Shown here: positions 1 to 11,248 of the stretch, piece by piece
Layout: each line of letters starts with the position of its first letter
Position numbering within the stretch: position 1 is the stretch's first letter
Assembly: GCF_040115645.1 (NCBI RefSeq)
Contig: NC_089555.1
Span: 3,782,001 to 3,846,000, forward strand
Source of the DNA: Euwallacea fornicatus
Lineage: Eukaryota > Arthropoda > Insecta > Coleoptera > Curculionidae
Reading direction: 5' to 3'
DNA: 64,000 bases
Made by a program: the position numbers and the translations under genes
The notes under the pieces: model-generated
Database searches by the model: none
Told to the model about the DNA's origin: nothing
The model's input: only the letters and a program-made list of their open reading frames with translations

Positions 1-450
1 TATTCTGCTCTTTAACTGACTTTTATATGGATCTACAAATTTTGGCGGGAAAAGATCATTTCCAACCCGAAATTTTTAAAAAACGAATTCTAAAACGATT
101 TTTAATGCGATGTAGCTGTCCATTGCTATGAATAATTTATTATTATCCCCGATTTGGAAATTAATTAGCTTTGCTTTTTCTTAATCGTTTGACCACTGAT
201 AATGAAATTTACCTCTCGCTGACCAAGAAACTGCTTATGCGGGGTGGTTTCAAAAATGTGGGTAATATCCCGGCAATAAAAAGGTTCTCGTTAAAAGATT
301 GTACTTGTGCTTATAAATTAATTTTCAAAAGATTATTCTTATGGAAATAGACCTGCTCAAAATTTGATGGCAAAAATGATATTTTCTAAATAACTTCTCT
401 TCCAGTTGATGAAATTTAATAAATTTTGGGTCCCGTGTGCGTAATACCTT

Positions 451-1021
451 TTTTAGGCACTTTTACATTATTAGTTTTTAATGTCATTTATTTTGTTAAT
501 TTACTTATATTTTCATCCCTTAAGTTACGCCCACGTACCGCGGCACTTATTCTAAGAATACCATCTGGGTGCCAGACTACAGTGCCCATCAAGCCATATC
601 CAGGGGTTCTTTATAGCTGGAAAAATGTTACTGGTCACAAGAAACTTTCTCAGTGGGACTATTGCCGTGATCCGCAATTCGGTGGGCCTGCAATATTCCC
701 AGAATTAGGGCATCCGGCGTGGCCATAGCCCGCAAGGACTCTCGGTGGTGGTGCGCCTCTGGTTGGAGCTCTTCGATTTTAGTACTTGAGGGATGAGAGA
801 AATAATTTTGTTGTTTTTTTCTCTTCGTCTTGGAACGGTATCGGCTTCGAATATGTGATCAAAATCATAGTTCGTAACCCGTCCAACTAAGCAATCTCCC
901 TGTTCATACTTAGACCAACGAATTTTGTCATTATTTGAAATAAGTGAAATTTAATACAGTCCATTTTCGTAAACCAAATTGTCGTTTTCGTGGATTCGTT
1001 TGTCGAAGGAACTCCTTAACA
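451..1021 (+). repeat. Solo LTR, family LTR-A, copy 1 (inside the M1 left arm)
   Basis: Same repeat as at 24405-25034, 25899-26158 (inverted) and 55415-56070. Shared blocks include a CCCTTAAGTTACGCCC motif near the start and ACAGTCCATTTT followed by CGAAGGAACTCCTTAACA at the end. The better copies begin TGTTAGGGACT and end CAACA or TAACA, with 5-bp target duplications, which is the structure of an LTR. Here the first few bases have decayed to TTTTAGG. The flanks ACCTT and GCCTT look like a one-mismatch target duplication. No internal retrotransposon is attached, hence a solo LTR. The 100-codon open frame inside it is not considered a gene. Confidence 0.75.
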
Positions 1022-1409
1022 GCCTTGGTTAATAAGATAAGACTTAACATGTTTTTCTACGTCTTTAGGGAGGCGATGAGGAGACCACCCTCATCTATAA
1101 ACTTTTAAGATCTTGATTTTTTTAAACCATTTTGTGGTTTACTAAATTTCCGACGCCCTTGAAAAAAAGGTTGCTTTTGGTTGATATACATAAACCAAGC
1201 TGTTTTTCAGAAAAACACTATTTGGTTAAAAGGAGTATTTCACAAAAAACAAATTTTTAAAATAGTTGAGAAACGAAGTTGAATTTTCATGATGATTCAA
1301 CATGAGCACTATTAATGCTCACACATTCTTGAGTTTGACGTGTGAAATGTCATTACACTGTCGATAATACTTGGTCTTTATTTCTTATTTCATGACTATG
1401 AAAACGGAT

Positions 1410-2397
1410 TCATTGCAGTAATTCTTTCCTTGTTTGTACTGGAGTAACATATATTAAACTTTTTAATTGTCCTTGCAAGAAAAAATCCAAAGGATTTAGG
1501 TCCGGACAACGAGGCGGCGAAGCAACAGGGTCTCCACGACCTATCCACCGGTTCGGAAAATCATTATCCAAATATCTCCACACTTCATCACTGAAATGTG
1601 GAAGAGCACCATCACGCACGAACCACATATTGCCACGGGTGCCACAAGGAACTCCTAATAAAGCGGGTAGTGAATTTTGAAGGAAATCCAAATAATGTAA
1701 TCCATCTAATGACATTGGCAATATGAATGGACCAATTAGAAATTGTCCCAGAATTCCTGTCCAAATATTAATTGAATTGAATTGCTGCTGATATTTGCCA
1801 ATAATAGCCGAATGAGGGTTTTCAAAGGACCAACTGTGTAAGTTGTGCGAGTTAATGATGCCGTTTCTGGTAAATCCTGCTTCGTTAGTGAACAAAATAT
1901 TTCCGATAAAGTTATTGTTTTTGTAACATCAAGTTTGCGAATTCTAAGCGTCGTAGAATATCATCTTGAGTAAGTTCATGAACTTTTTAAAAATGATACG
2001 GATATAACCGTTGCTCTTTAAAATCGTTAAATACCGTTTTCTCATAGGTGACAAATTGGCTTACTAATTTTCAAACATTAGTTGAAGAATCTTCAGATAC
2101 GACATCTAATATGTTCTTTTCCAATGCCGATTTACGAACATTTCTTTGGACTCCACCGTTAATAGCGTCTTTAGCAACTTTTCCTACAATACGTGGCAAT
2201 GATTAGCAATCTTTGATTCACATAAAAAAAATTACCAGTGTGTTGTAAACATTGTAAACACGTTTAAACGTTCATCTGTCTGGAATTCTATAATTAGGGA
2301 ACCCTTCCTGGTACAGCCTTCTGGCGTCTATAGCGTTGCATTCAGCAAGACCCTGCATTAAATGCATATCGGCATGTTCAATAAATGTGAATTCCAT
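1410..2397 (-). pseudogene. Mariner-like transposase (DD41D type), broken
   Basis: The start ATG (complement of 2395-2397) opens the usual N-terminal helix-turn-helix region of insect mariner-like proteins, with the motif EHADMHLMQG and then RRLYQEGFPNYRIPDR. After a frame change the middle part (YPYHF, then LTQDD) and the catalytic core follow in a second open frame at 1410-1895. Visible core motifs are FTNEAGFTRNG, FVRDGALPHFS and PDLNPLDFF. The first catalytic Asp is replaced by Asn (FTNE where FTDE is expected). The second and third Asp are present, with 41 residues between them by my count. Frameshifts, stops and the Asp-to-Asn change make it inactive. It lies between the M1 inverted repeats. 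Confidence 0.85.
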
Positions 2398-3225
2398 TTT
2401 TAATAAAAAATTAGTTTTAAATTTCAAGTTTACCAACAAAAGGCGAAGAGAACCAGAATTAATATCTCTGAAACAAAAAGTCAAAGTAATAAATTTATTT
2501 TTGAGAGTTTTCACACAAAAATTTTGTTCATTGTGGCATCTAGATGATAAAGTGAAAATGCACACAAAATTCATTATTTTGGAACATACGCCCTTTGACA
2601 AAATGGTGTTTTTTGCTGGAAAACAGTTGGATTTATGTGATGTTTTTTTATGTGTGTCAAAAGTCTAATAAACCACATAACGGTTAAAAAATCCAAAACC
2701 TTAAAAGTTTAATAATAGAGAAGTTCAGGACAGCCTCCCCATCACCTCTTGAAGATGTTGAAAGAAATGTTAGGTCCTATCTTATTAACTTTGGTATTAT
2801 ACACAAGTGACCCAAAATTCATTACATTTTGTTAACTGGAACAAAAATTATTTAGAAAGTACCATTTTCGCCATCAAACATTGAAGAGTTGTATTTCCGT
2901 AGGAGTAAGTTTTTGAAAATCAATTTTAAGTATGTGCCATCTTTCGACGAGAACATTTCATGTCCACGATATTGCTCACACTTTGGAAATACCCTGTATA
3001 ATTTCTTTTTTTCATTCTTAGGAAATCAGAACTATTTAATGTTCTCCTTTTACCTGTTCCGACATGGGCATCTCTCACTGTCACTGCCATGGAAAGTATC
3101 CCTTTTTTCTGTTTAATCTTAAAAATTGCAGATTTAGCAACACCAAATTTTTGCCAAATTTGTAACCGTTTGCCTGCAACTTAATTCTTGAATCAATTTG
3201 GTTTTTGAGACAATATTTTTATATA

Positions 3226-4640
3226 CACTCACTTTCACATGAAATGCACCACCCAGTAATACTAACAATTAAGTCTTGTAATTTTGGCAAAATAATGCTT
3301 TATAATGGAGTATCAAATGATCAGACATTCAGTAAAAAGATGAAAATATTTGTTAATTAAAAAATGAATAATGAGTGACATCGCCTCGTACGGCAATGCA
3401 AGCACATACTCTTTGCGGCATGCTTTGCAACAAATGATCAATATCCTCCTGGGGTATTTCATTCCATGCTACCTCAAGATGATGTCGTAGGTCATCCACA
3501 TTGTTTGGAGGCCTCGGTAAATTTCGAAGACCTATGACTCATCATGTCCCAAAAATGTTCGATGGGCGGTAGGTCTGGTGACCGTGCAGGCCAAGGCAGT
3601 ATTTCCAATTGTGCTTCTTCCAGGTATTGTCGAGTAATGTTCGCACTATGTGGTCTTGCATTATCCTGTTGGAAAATGCCATTTGGTGAAGTTTGCATGA
3701 AGGGTACTGATACTGGCCTCAGAACGTTGTTAATGTAGCGACGTGCGTTTAGGGTGCTTGGAATGAACACAAGAGAAGATCTTCGACCAACACATATCGC
3801 ACCCCAGACCATAACGTAAAGCTGTGTGGCGCCTTTCACAAAATTGCAAATTTCTTCTTTCACCTCGGTATCGTCTGACTTTTCTAGGACCATCATTGAT
3901 CCATAAACAAAATCGCTGTTCGTCACTGAAGACGATATTGTTCCACTCATGACTCCAATCAACTCGTTCTTGACGCCAGGCCAATCTGGAAGCTTGGTGT
4001 TGGACGGTTAGTGGCAGTCGTAGATTTGGGTGGTGTGAATGCAGGCCAAAAGACGAAATTCTTCTGTGAACTGTTGCCATCGACACCCGACGATTAGAGC
4101 TCCTATCCAATCTACTGCAACAGACATTGTTGCTTGAAATCGATCACCAATGGCCATCCGTCTAAGAAGTCGATCTTCACATGCATTGCTGCTGCGGGGA
4201 GGATGTCCAGCTGGACGATGTTGCTGAACCCTTTCTTCAGACCATGAAGACCATATTCTCGCAATCGTGGTGTGGTTCCGATTCATTCTTCGGGCAATCT
4301 CACGAAGAGAAAGTCCATCCTCCTTCATGCCGATAATTCGCCCTCTATCAAAATCCGAAGCGTGGAAAAAATTTTGACGCTGTCTCACTGGGGGCATTTT
4401 GAGATGTCTTGTTCACAGTTCAACAACAAAATGAACTGATATTTCCATGTAAATATTATTTTATTTATTTACAATTTAATAAAAAATCTAAAAGGTCAAT
4501 GACAAAAAAACCACCAGCATTCTTTCTTTTTTACTGAAAGTCTGATCATTTGATTCTCCATTATGAAGCATTATTTTGCCAAAATTACAAGACTTAATTA
4601 TTATTATTACTGGGGGGTGCATTTCATGTGAAAGTGAGTG
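3226..4640 (-). mobile_element. Tc1-like element, family Tc1-B, copy 1
   Basis: Flanked by TA (3224-3225 and 4641-4642) with inverted repeats of about 110 bp that begin CACTCACTTTCACATGAAAT. The 1415-bp length is typical of Tc1 elements. A nearly identical copy, one base longer, sits in the opposite orientation at 29161-30576. The two copies share most of their sequence, including two frameshifts. The element encodes one transposase pseudogene on the minus strand. Confidence 0.92.
3370..4397 (-). pseudogene. Tc1-family DD34E transposase, frameshifted
   Basis: Starts MPPVRQRQNFFHASDFDRGR at 4397, followed by the paired-like helix-turn-helix of Tc1 proteins (REIARRMNRNHTTIARIW). The catalytic motifs survive: FSDEQRF (first Asp), FQQDNARPH (second Asp) and PIEHFWD (Glu). 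There are 34 residues between the last two, the DD34E signature. The frame breaks three times: a one-base deletion near 4095 (GCTCTAATCG where the other copy has GCTCTAAATCG), a frameshift near 3830, and another near 3500. The last two are shared with the copy at 29404-30436. The final stop codon is also altered. It cannot make a functional enzyme. Confidence 0.9.
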
Positions 4641-4642
4641 TA

Positions 4643-5052
4643 TAAACAACAAACAAACTTCGCTAATAACAAACTGTCCTCAGAGACCCAATGCATGAAA
4701 TAAGGACAAAACGTTTCTTTTTACACAAAAAATCAACATTTGTCCGTTGGGTATTTCCCCGAAATGGTATCGGAAATATACCCAGCCTCACAATATTGAT
4801 TTTTTAAGTAAAGAGCAGTTGTTCATGTTCTGTGGCGGTTTGTACAAATTTTGCGTTGTTCACGTTACGAGGATTTTCTGTTACGCATAGTTCATATTAT
4901 GGCGAGTCTACTGTAGTTTGAAAAAATATCAAATATCTCTGTTTCTACCATTGTTAGCGGAACATCATGCGGTGCACGAGTTATTTTTGACGATCCACAG
5001 TTTCGATAGAATTTTGACCAAGACGCTTCACCCTTGGATACAAATAAGTCAC
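4643..5052. other. No gene; short sequence like a Tigger/pogo end
   Basis: No coding signal is visible. On the minus strand near 4912 the sequence CTACAGTAGACTCGCCATAA is followed by AT-rich DNA with GTTCATATTA and GTTCACGTTACG, which resembles CAGTAGA-type termini of pogo/Tigger elements such as the one at 18535-21444. No matching second end was found, so it is at most a fragment. Confidence 0.3.
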
Positions 5053-5701
5053 TTACATTGTCGAATCATCATAAGTGTCTGAATCAACTGACATTTCGTC
5101 GTCCTCTTGTTCTTCTATTTCCAAAGTTTCTTCGAATTCCGAACACTGTGAAATGACGTCAATGTTTTCGTTTCCAAACGGAGCGTCCTCTGGGTGTTCC
5201 AAGTGAAGAAATGCCGCAGCACCCTTTGCATTTACAATAAGTTTACGAGTACGCGCTCACCCTACACGATTAACGACCTCCTCAAAAGACTAGAACAAAC
5301 TGCGTTGCCAACAAACGCTGAAACTGGGTCTCAACATTTAATGGAGGTGAGATGAGGAAATTCCGTGCAAAACAGGAAATGACGGGGAGAAAAAGAGAAA
5401 GAGTGGACACAACAACCGACATGACTAATTACTTCCTGGCAATGTTTGCACAATTCAATTCGAGAGCTTTAACGTTTTAATTTGGGAATACCGGAAGTAC
5501 CAACGTCGTTTTTTGATGGACAGAAATTCCTAATAAATTCATTGTTATGTTGTAAAAAAGTATATTCTGCACCAAGCAATACAGAAGGCTGGAGGATAAC
5601 ATTCCTGCAGTTTGGGGAGAAAATAATTTGTTTTAACAATTTTACATGAGAAAAACAAGAGTGTGGGAGTCAGTGACCCCACCCGGCACTCGGAGGGTTA
5701 A
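5053..5701 (-). pseudogene. Possible piggyBac-like 5' end with acidic N-terminal coding remnant
   Basis: At 5686-5701 the minus strand reads TTAACCCTCCGAGTGCC, close to the TTAACCCTTTG..TGCC termini known for piggyBac-like elements. Downstream, about 5053-5235 (minus) is an open stretch ending in a strongly acidic segment (FEETLEIEEQEDDEMSVDSD) and a stop. Acidic N-termini are common in piggyBac transposases. No catalytic part and no second end were found. An alternative is a host exon, because the open stretch runs into ATGTAAGTG, a fair splice-donor match. I cannot decide between these from the sequence alone. Confidence 0.4.
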
Positions 5702-5940
5702 TAATCTATCGACCCTCATTTTCTCCTAAAAGCTCTTGGATTCTGGACCATTAAAACACGCTCAGCAACTGAATTGACTCGGCCACCGGTCATTTTTACT
5801 TTTTGCTCGGACGCTTTCACTCTACGTGCAAAACAGACCAGCTAAAAAGATTTCATTTCAGCTTGAATGTCGGCATTTTTTGTCCACTTTAATTCCCGAC
5901 TATAATTTACTTCTTGCGGATGGCGCAACGCAATACTCAC

Positions 5941-6144
5941 CAGCGTTAGGATGATAAGTGTGTTTCCAATGATCGCCAAAAGGAAGATAATCCCATATAA
6001 GGAGATTTGGATTTTTGACGAATCATCCTCGTACCAGTGGTAGAGTTTGGAGCCGGGCTGAGCAGTCGAGGACGAGTTATCTTCGTGCAATGTCCAGTTC
6101 ACTTCCAAAACATTCAGTCCGTAATAACTCGCACTTTCGTTCAT
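5941..6144 (-). CDS. First coding exon of a rhodopsin-family peptide GPCR (CCK/sulfakinin-receptor-like)
   Basis: Translation from the ATG at 6144 gives 68 codons before a clean splice donor, CTG|GTGAGT, at 5941/5940 (phase 0). Residues 1-45 are hydrophilic and carry three N-glycosylation sequons (Asn2, Asn16, Asn23), as in an extracellular N-terminus. Residues 46-68 form a hydrophobic helix, ISLYGIIFLLAIIGNTLIIL, holding the GN pair (Gly60-Asn61) conserved in helix 1 of class A receptors. Helix wording and an intron inside helix 1 resemble CCK/gastrin and insect sulfakinin receptors, which bind neuropeptides at the plasma membrane. That subtype call is from memory of the family. The codons look better balanced than the AT-rich surroundings. 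The next exon (expected to start like VQNKRMRT) is not in 1-5940, so the intron exceeds 5.9 kb and the gene continues left of the window. Confidence 0.7.
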
Positions 6145-6210
6145 TTTTTCAGTAAAAAGTCACATCGAAGTTGTTGCAGAATTGAGCTTTCCTAGAAAAA
6201 GAAAAAATCT
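6145..6210 (-). other. 5' UTR and likely 3' splice site upstream of the GPCR exon
   Basis: Reading the minus strand toward the start codon, a pyrimidine tract (GATTTTTTCTTTTTCTAG) ends in AG at 6193-6192. It is followed by about 46 bases with no ATG and then the exon's ATG. This is a good acceptor match, so the coding exon probably has a short 5' UTR joined to an upstream non-coding exon. No transcript evidence is available here. Confidence 0.4.
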
Positions 6211-7414
6211 ATGCACATTTTGGTTCCATGATAGAGTCGCGTTAAATTTTAAATTTCCTATCGCTAATGGAGTTAAGCGAAATGTAAATATTTGAACTTC
6301 GAACTTTGCGCGCATAAATACCTGAAATTTCGATAGATAACAATGCGTACGAGCTAACTGTTGTGAAACTGCCAGATGTCGATGATTTGCCGGTAATGAT
6401 AAAAGGTATGCCAACTGCAATTAATTCGGCCAAATCGGCAGTCCTGAACCCCCTTTCAGATTTGGACGGCAGGTGTCCCTGTTTCTAGACTGCCGGTATC
6501 CCGCTTTGGAAACGGTACGACCCTCTTCTGCAATCGGAGGGCCCTAGTCCACTTTTCGGACCCGCTCAGGCAAAAAAGCTACAGCTTAATGAGTTTCGAA
6601 CTAAAATCTTAGTCATGTAACTAACATTAAGGCTCTGAAAGCAAGTTTTCTAAAACCGAGTGCATGTAATGGATCCCCATGTAAAAATGGCAATGGCAAA
6701 CTTGTATGTAATACCAGAAATTTCGCTTTCGAGAATATTTGAGAAGTTAAATTAGTTTTGCCTCAGATTTATCATTATGTTTTCGTATGCGCTATTTTTC
6801 AGGGGAGAAGTTATTTTTTAGGAATGCTGTTCTAAGCATCTAAGAGCAATGAAATTCAGAAAAATATGAAACGGTTATTTGACGACATCGCCTAATGAAA
6901 CTTGTGCTTTCGAGCCATATACATGGGGTTTGATGATAGTACGTCAGAAAGTCGGACGGTGAATTTGTAGATGAGTTTAATAAAAATGTTCATATGGACA
7001 TGAGTTCGTTTTCGCATCGTGTCCAAAAAACAGGGACGATAAGGATCTGTTCCGGCGTTAAATATTTTTATGGAAATTCGAGAGACGCCTCTTTTGAGAG
7101 GAAAACAATATTTTTAGTATTATCGGTGACGTCCCTATTCGTGTGCACTGAACATTTTAAACGAAAATTATGATACACCACTGTTCTTTTAGTAAAAATG
7201 ATTTACCGAATGCTTCATATTTTAGTAAAAAAAGGTTTTTTGAATATTTTCCGCAACGTTGACCGTTCTCATGAAAACAAGATATAAAAAAAACGCATTA
7301 TTATCCGACATTAAAAATACAGGTTTAAATTAGGTGAATTAAGTTACTTATAAAAGAACTGTAACTACATACGAATCGTATGCATCAAATCATTTCGAGG
7401 GCAACATAAAATAT
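6211..7414. other. No recognisable feature
   Basis: AT-rich sequence with short open frames only and no domain match that I can see. It lies upstream of the receptor exon on the minus strand and could be a 5' intron or promoter. A local GC-richer patch (6430-6560) has no recognised function. Confidence 0.5.
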
Positions 7415-8076
7415 GACCAGTGGCGTCCCAAAAATGTTCTGTTTCTTAACCGAAATAAAAAAATCTGGTGTAGTAAAGTCAGATAAAGAATGAGGAGACG
7501 AATTATTTACGAATTAAATACCATAAAAATAGAATGAACAACAAGAAAACCGTTATGTGGAACATAGTGAAATCATTAACAAACATTGTCGCAACCCTAA
7601 TCGTGCCCGAACAGGAACAAATAACCAACTCAAGGACTTACGTTCATACCACCATCTACATTCAACCCGTAAACACTCCCATTATCAATTTGAATCCATT
7701 AGTCTAGTCTGCGGAAGACATGCATATTATACCTCTGTCTCTGTTATTTGAATAATACGTTCCTCTCACAGACCGTAGACACATACATGCTACCTAATTC
7801 AATACACACGCAAAGATCCAAACTACAAACTATAAATAAGGAGTTGAAGATGCCCTTCATCTGGAAGAATGCATCCTTCGGTCCTTTTCCACATATTATT
7901 GCGCACTCTTTGAAAAATCCCTTGTGTAATTTTTATTGCGCTAAAAGAGTAAATTATGCAATATCTCAGTTGCAGATTGTTGCGTTTTAATTTAAAAAAA
8001 ATTTACCGTGGCATGTTATATTAATTATATTATTCGTTTCAAATGGACTGGGCCACATTAATGGGGACGCCACTGG
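7415..8076. repeat. Candidate hAT-like MITE
   Basis: The 13-base sequence CCAGTGGCGTCCC at 7415-7427 is repeated as its reverse complement at 8064-8076. CAGTGGCG-type ends are common in hAT transposons, and the 662-bp interval has no coding potential. No 8-bp target duplication is visible in the flanks and the inverted repeat does not extend further, so this is only a candidate. A similar CCAGTGGCGTGGG occurs alone at 47752. Confidence 0.3.
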
Positions 8077-10840
8077 AGAATTTCAAAACATGGTTTTCCG
8101 CTCAAAAGATATGCCTCACCTATTCTACGCTCTTCAATTTTCATAACTGCATTTAATGCCGGAACTGACTCATTAGGAAAAAACGTTTTTTTTATTGCCC
8201 TGTATTTTAGACAGGAAACGAGAATGGCCTCATATTCATATGAACTTTTTTCCTAAAAATTATTAGCAGATTTAAGGCCTGAATATTTAACATTATATCA
8301 TGTACCTCCCTGCATACCGCGTTTCTAAAGCATAAGAGATGCAAGATGGGTTAAATTAAGGCAAATATGCCCAATTTAATACTCATTTAGAATCTGCTTA
8401 AGTGGAACAATTCTGAATATTTCCGGAAATACACGCGAAATGCACTTGGGAAATTATATGGCTTGCAAAACTTTTCCGAACATGCAAAAGACAAACTTGA
8501 GGTTTTTTTATTCATCGTCCTTTACATGTAACAATTTTAAACGGACACTATATGTGTACACTAGTTGAACTCATCTTAAGACAATGAAATTTAGGAAACA
8601 TTTATTCTATCAATACAGATGGTCTGCTTTATTGTGCAGAGCGATCACGGTTGGGAGTTTTCATATTGGATTTCCATATAAAAGCGTCCTTCCATGCGGC
8701 TTTACTTATCCCAAGGAATGAAATTTAGGTAAAAATGAAAACTGTCCAGAACAGAACTTCTCAAACCGTATAAAGACTTCTCCAGAGGAGAAATTAACTC
8801 TAGAAAAGAAAGCGCCGGAAATAAAGACAGCTTGAGTGAGTTTTAACTTTGTCAACAATCGACTTTCTCCGGAAGCTCTAAGATTAAGAATTTTCCTTTA
8901 GCAATTTTCACTCGATGTACAATGTATTCTAGTGGCAGCTTTATAGTGGAATTTCCCACAAATATTGTGCGATGAAATGGGGTTTCTCCTCAGAGCCTGT
9001 TTCCTCCTACGATTACATTAATATTATATTTATATCACAAAAGAGTAGTCGTGCGTGATGATGAAACATCCCAAGAGAATTCGAACGGGCTAACTTCGCA
9101 ACTTTAAACCCCACACAACTCAAAATGTCGTCTGTGATGAGAGAAAGCTATGAAATAGCCATTGTATCAGAAAAATCGATTCAAGAGCGATTTGAGCAAT
9201 GTGCAAATTTGTATGCCACTAAAGCGGGCAAATTGTCCATAAAGGGCGATGACACGTATGGGCTTAACGGATGGAAAGGGCGTTGATTCGTTTACATTTA
9301 ATATTTCGGTGTTGAAATTTGCTGATGGGAATTCCGTAGTAAAAATGCGACACCTTATTTCTCGCATGCAGATGACTCTTCGCAAACTTACTTAAATCAA
9401 GTTCACAGAGTTCTCATATACGCGGAACTTCCTGTGTTTGACTTTACTATTGCGAATGTGAGTTCCGCATCAAGTCTCCATCGCTATAGATAGCATTTAG
9501 CATTGTGTGACTTGATGGGAATTTGCTATAAAGCGAGGCAAAATTGCTAGTTTAAGGCACAATGGAACTATAGTTTGGGACGTGTGTTTACTGGCATGAC
9601 ACAAAAGGAAGTTGGGGGAATTCCAAACTGTTAAATTATGTTAATAAAAAGAAAGCAGAATAATAGAGAAAACCCATTAGACCTTTGATAGATTTAATAA
9701 CGACATTACCTTCACCATTCTATCAAGGATTCATTTGCAATACTGAAAGTTATTGCAATTTTAGGAACATTTATACAAAATCGGCTTCCCATATTAAATG
9801 AAAAAACAATACGAACTCCATAATGGCCATTTTCATTGCCCACAATACATGGACAGTCAAAACAATTAAAACAATAAAAGTGTTTCTCTCGATTAACATG
9901 GAACTACTATTTGTGTTGTCAATTTCAATCTATCAATATATGAGGTAAACTTAAATTGTAACTCAACCTTCTGAAAGCTCCACTACAAGCCTCAGTAATG
10001 GCCTTTTGACTGTGCCTTCTGGCAATTTTATGCGGACAGCTGGGAAATCTTTATTCCATTCGTTTTCCTCTTTTTTTAACTCAAGAGTGTGTATAATAAG
10101 AAAAATAAACAAGACTGGATGTTAAATTATTTTCGAATTTAAATCGATTCCAGTAACCTAATTGGAAGTTTATACGCCTAAGCTTTTGAAACGTGATTTA
10201 ATGGATTCCAAAGATGCACATTTTCCATGCCAACCATCTCAGTTTCACATTCTACATGCAAATTTCGGGTTTTTTCTCGGCCTGATGCTGTCCCATTGGA
10301 AGCCATATCTCCAGCAACGAATAATAACTTTCAATACTGCAATCACTATATGCAAATGGATCTGCTTGTCGAACATAATCTGGCAAAATTGCCGCCGGGA
10401 AGTGAGAAGAGCCGTTATTCAATTCCGTGAGAAATCTCTTTAAACCCTTAAAAAGCTTCCTTCACTTTGGGATTACAGTGAATAACACTTTATAGATTTT
10501 CAGACAATCGAGTTGCTAGAGAAAACTCATTAAAACCTGCTGCAGCTCGATGACATTTGCAATTAAGAGACTCGCTGCAGGAAGAGCTCTTATCTAGAGT
10601 CGATACTGATATTGGAAAAAGTTTAGCCGTCTTGTTCATTGGCCACTGCCTTTACGAGTTCTGTATATGTCTGTAAAATGTTGCGTCAAAATAAATATTT
10701 GTCTTCAGGTCTACCCACTTTTATCAACTTCCATACTTGCAGAAGAAACAGCATGAAAACTTTAAACTTAGCCAATAATGTTAACAATGTAAGCTAGGTA
10801 ATTGTACATAAAATTGTACATAAAACTCCATAGTCATCGA
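8077..10840. other. No recognisable feature
   Basis: About 2.8 kb of AT-rich DNA with scattered open frames under 95 codons and none with a family signature. No inverted termini or LTR-like ends were seen. It may be intergenic or part of a 5' intron of the receptor gene. Confidence 0.5.
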
Positions 10841-10849
10841 GTTTTATGC

Positions 10850-11110
10850 GCACATTATGTTTTTGTGCACTGGGTGGTAGTGCGAGAATGGTTGAATAAC
10901 CGATTTCCCGACAAATGCATTAATAGAACGAAATCGATAGAATGTCCCGCAGGATCAGCAGACTTAACGCAGTTAGACTGTTTTGATGGGAGCATGTAAA
11001 ATTGGTTGTTTACAGATCCCAGTCTGAAAATATTGACGATTTGAAAAGAAAAAACAGAAGGAAGCAAGGCTATTCCAAAAACATCGGGTCAGTTAATTTT
11101 GAAAGGTTTT
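10850..11110 (+). pseudogene. Mariner-like transposase C-terminal fragment
   Basis: One frame reads VREWLNNRFPDKCINRT, then ECPAGSADLTQLDCF, matching the mariner DD41D core around the third catalytic Asp (usual form WPARSPDLTPLDFFLWG). After a frameshift, VVYRSQSENIDDLKRK continues the C-terminal region. Only about 80 codons remain. A CAGGGTGTCC terminus (11127) follows directly in the same orientation. Non-functional. Confidence 0.7.
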
Positions 11111-11248
11111 CTGATTTTACATATACAGGGTGTCCATTTAACAACAATTCCAGTTTCTATAGGTCTATTGGTGATTTGATGAAAAAAATCAATTATGGGA
11201 GCACATATGGGGCTAATAAAAGTGAATTTTAATGTAGCGACAACTCTA

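Larger units (their letters stand above)
236..3000 (-). mobile_element. Long-TIR mariner-like element (M1), decayed
   Basis: The two ends are inverted copies of each other. About 215 bp at 241-455 plus 1022-1100 pair with 2720-2999. The right end reads inward as TACAGGGTATTTCC and the left as TGCGGGGTGGTTTC, each next to TA (236-237 and 2999-3000). A TA target and CAGGGT-type ends are usual for Tc1/mariner elements. Between the arms lies a transposase pseudogene on the minus strand. The left arm is split by a solo LTR at 451-1021; the paired right arm is uninterrupted, so the LTR came later. The arms differ at many positions, so this copy is old. Exact outer boundaries are good to a few bases. 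Confidence 0.8.

Noticed and set aside
426..728. 100-codon open frame
   Set aside because: It lies in the LTR-A repeat; the equivalent frames in other copies are not conserved as proteins.
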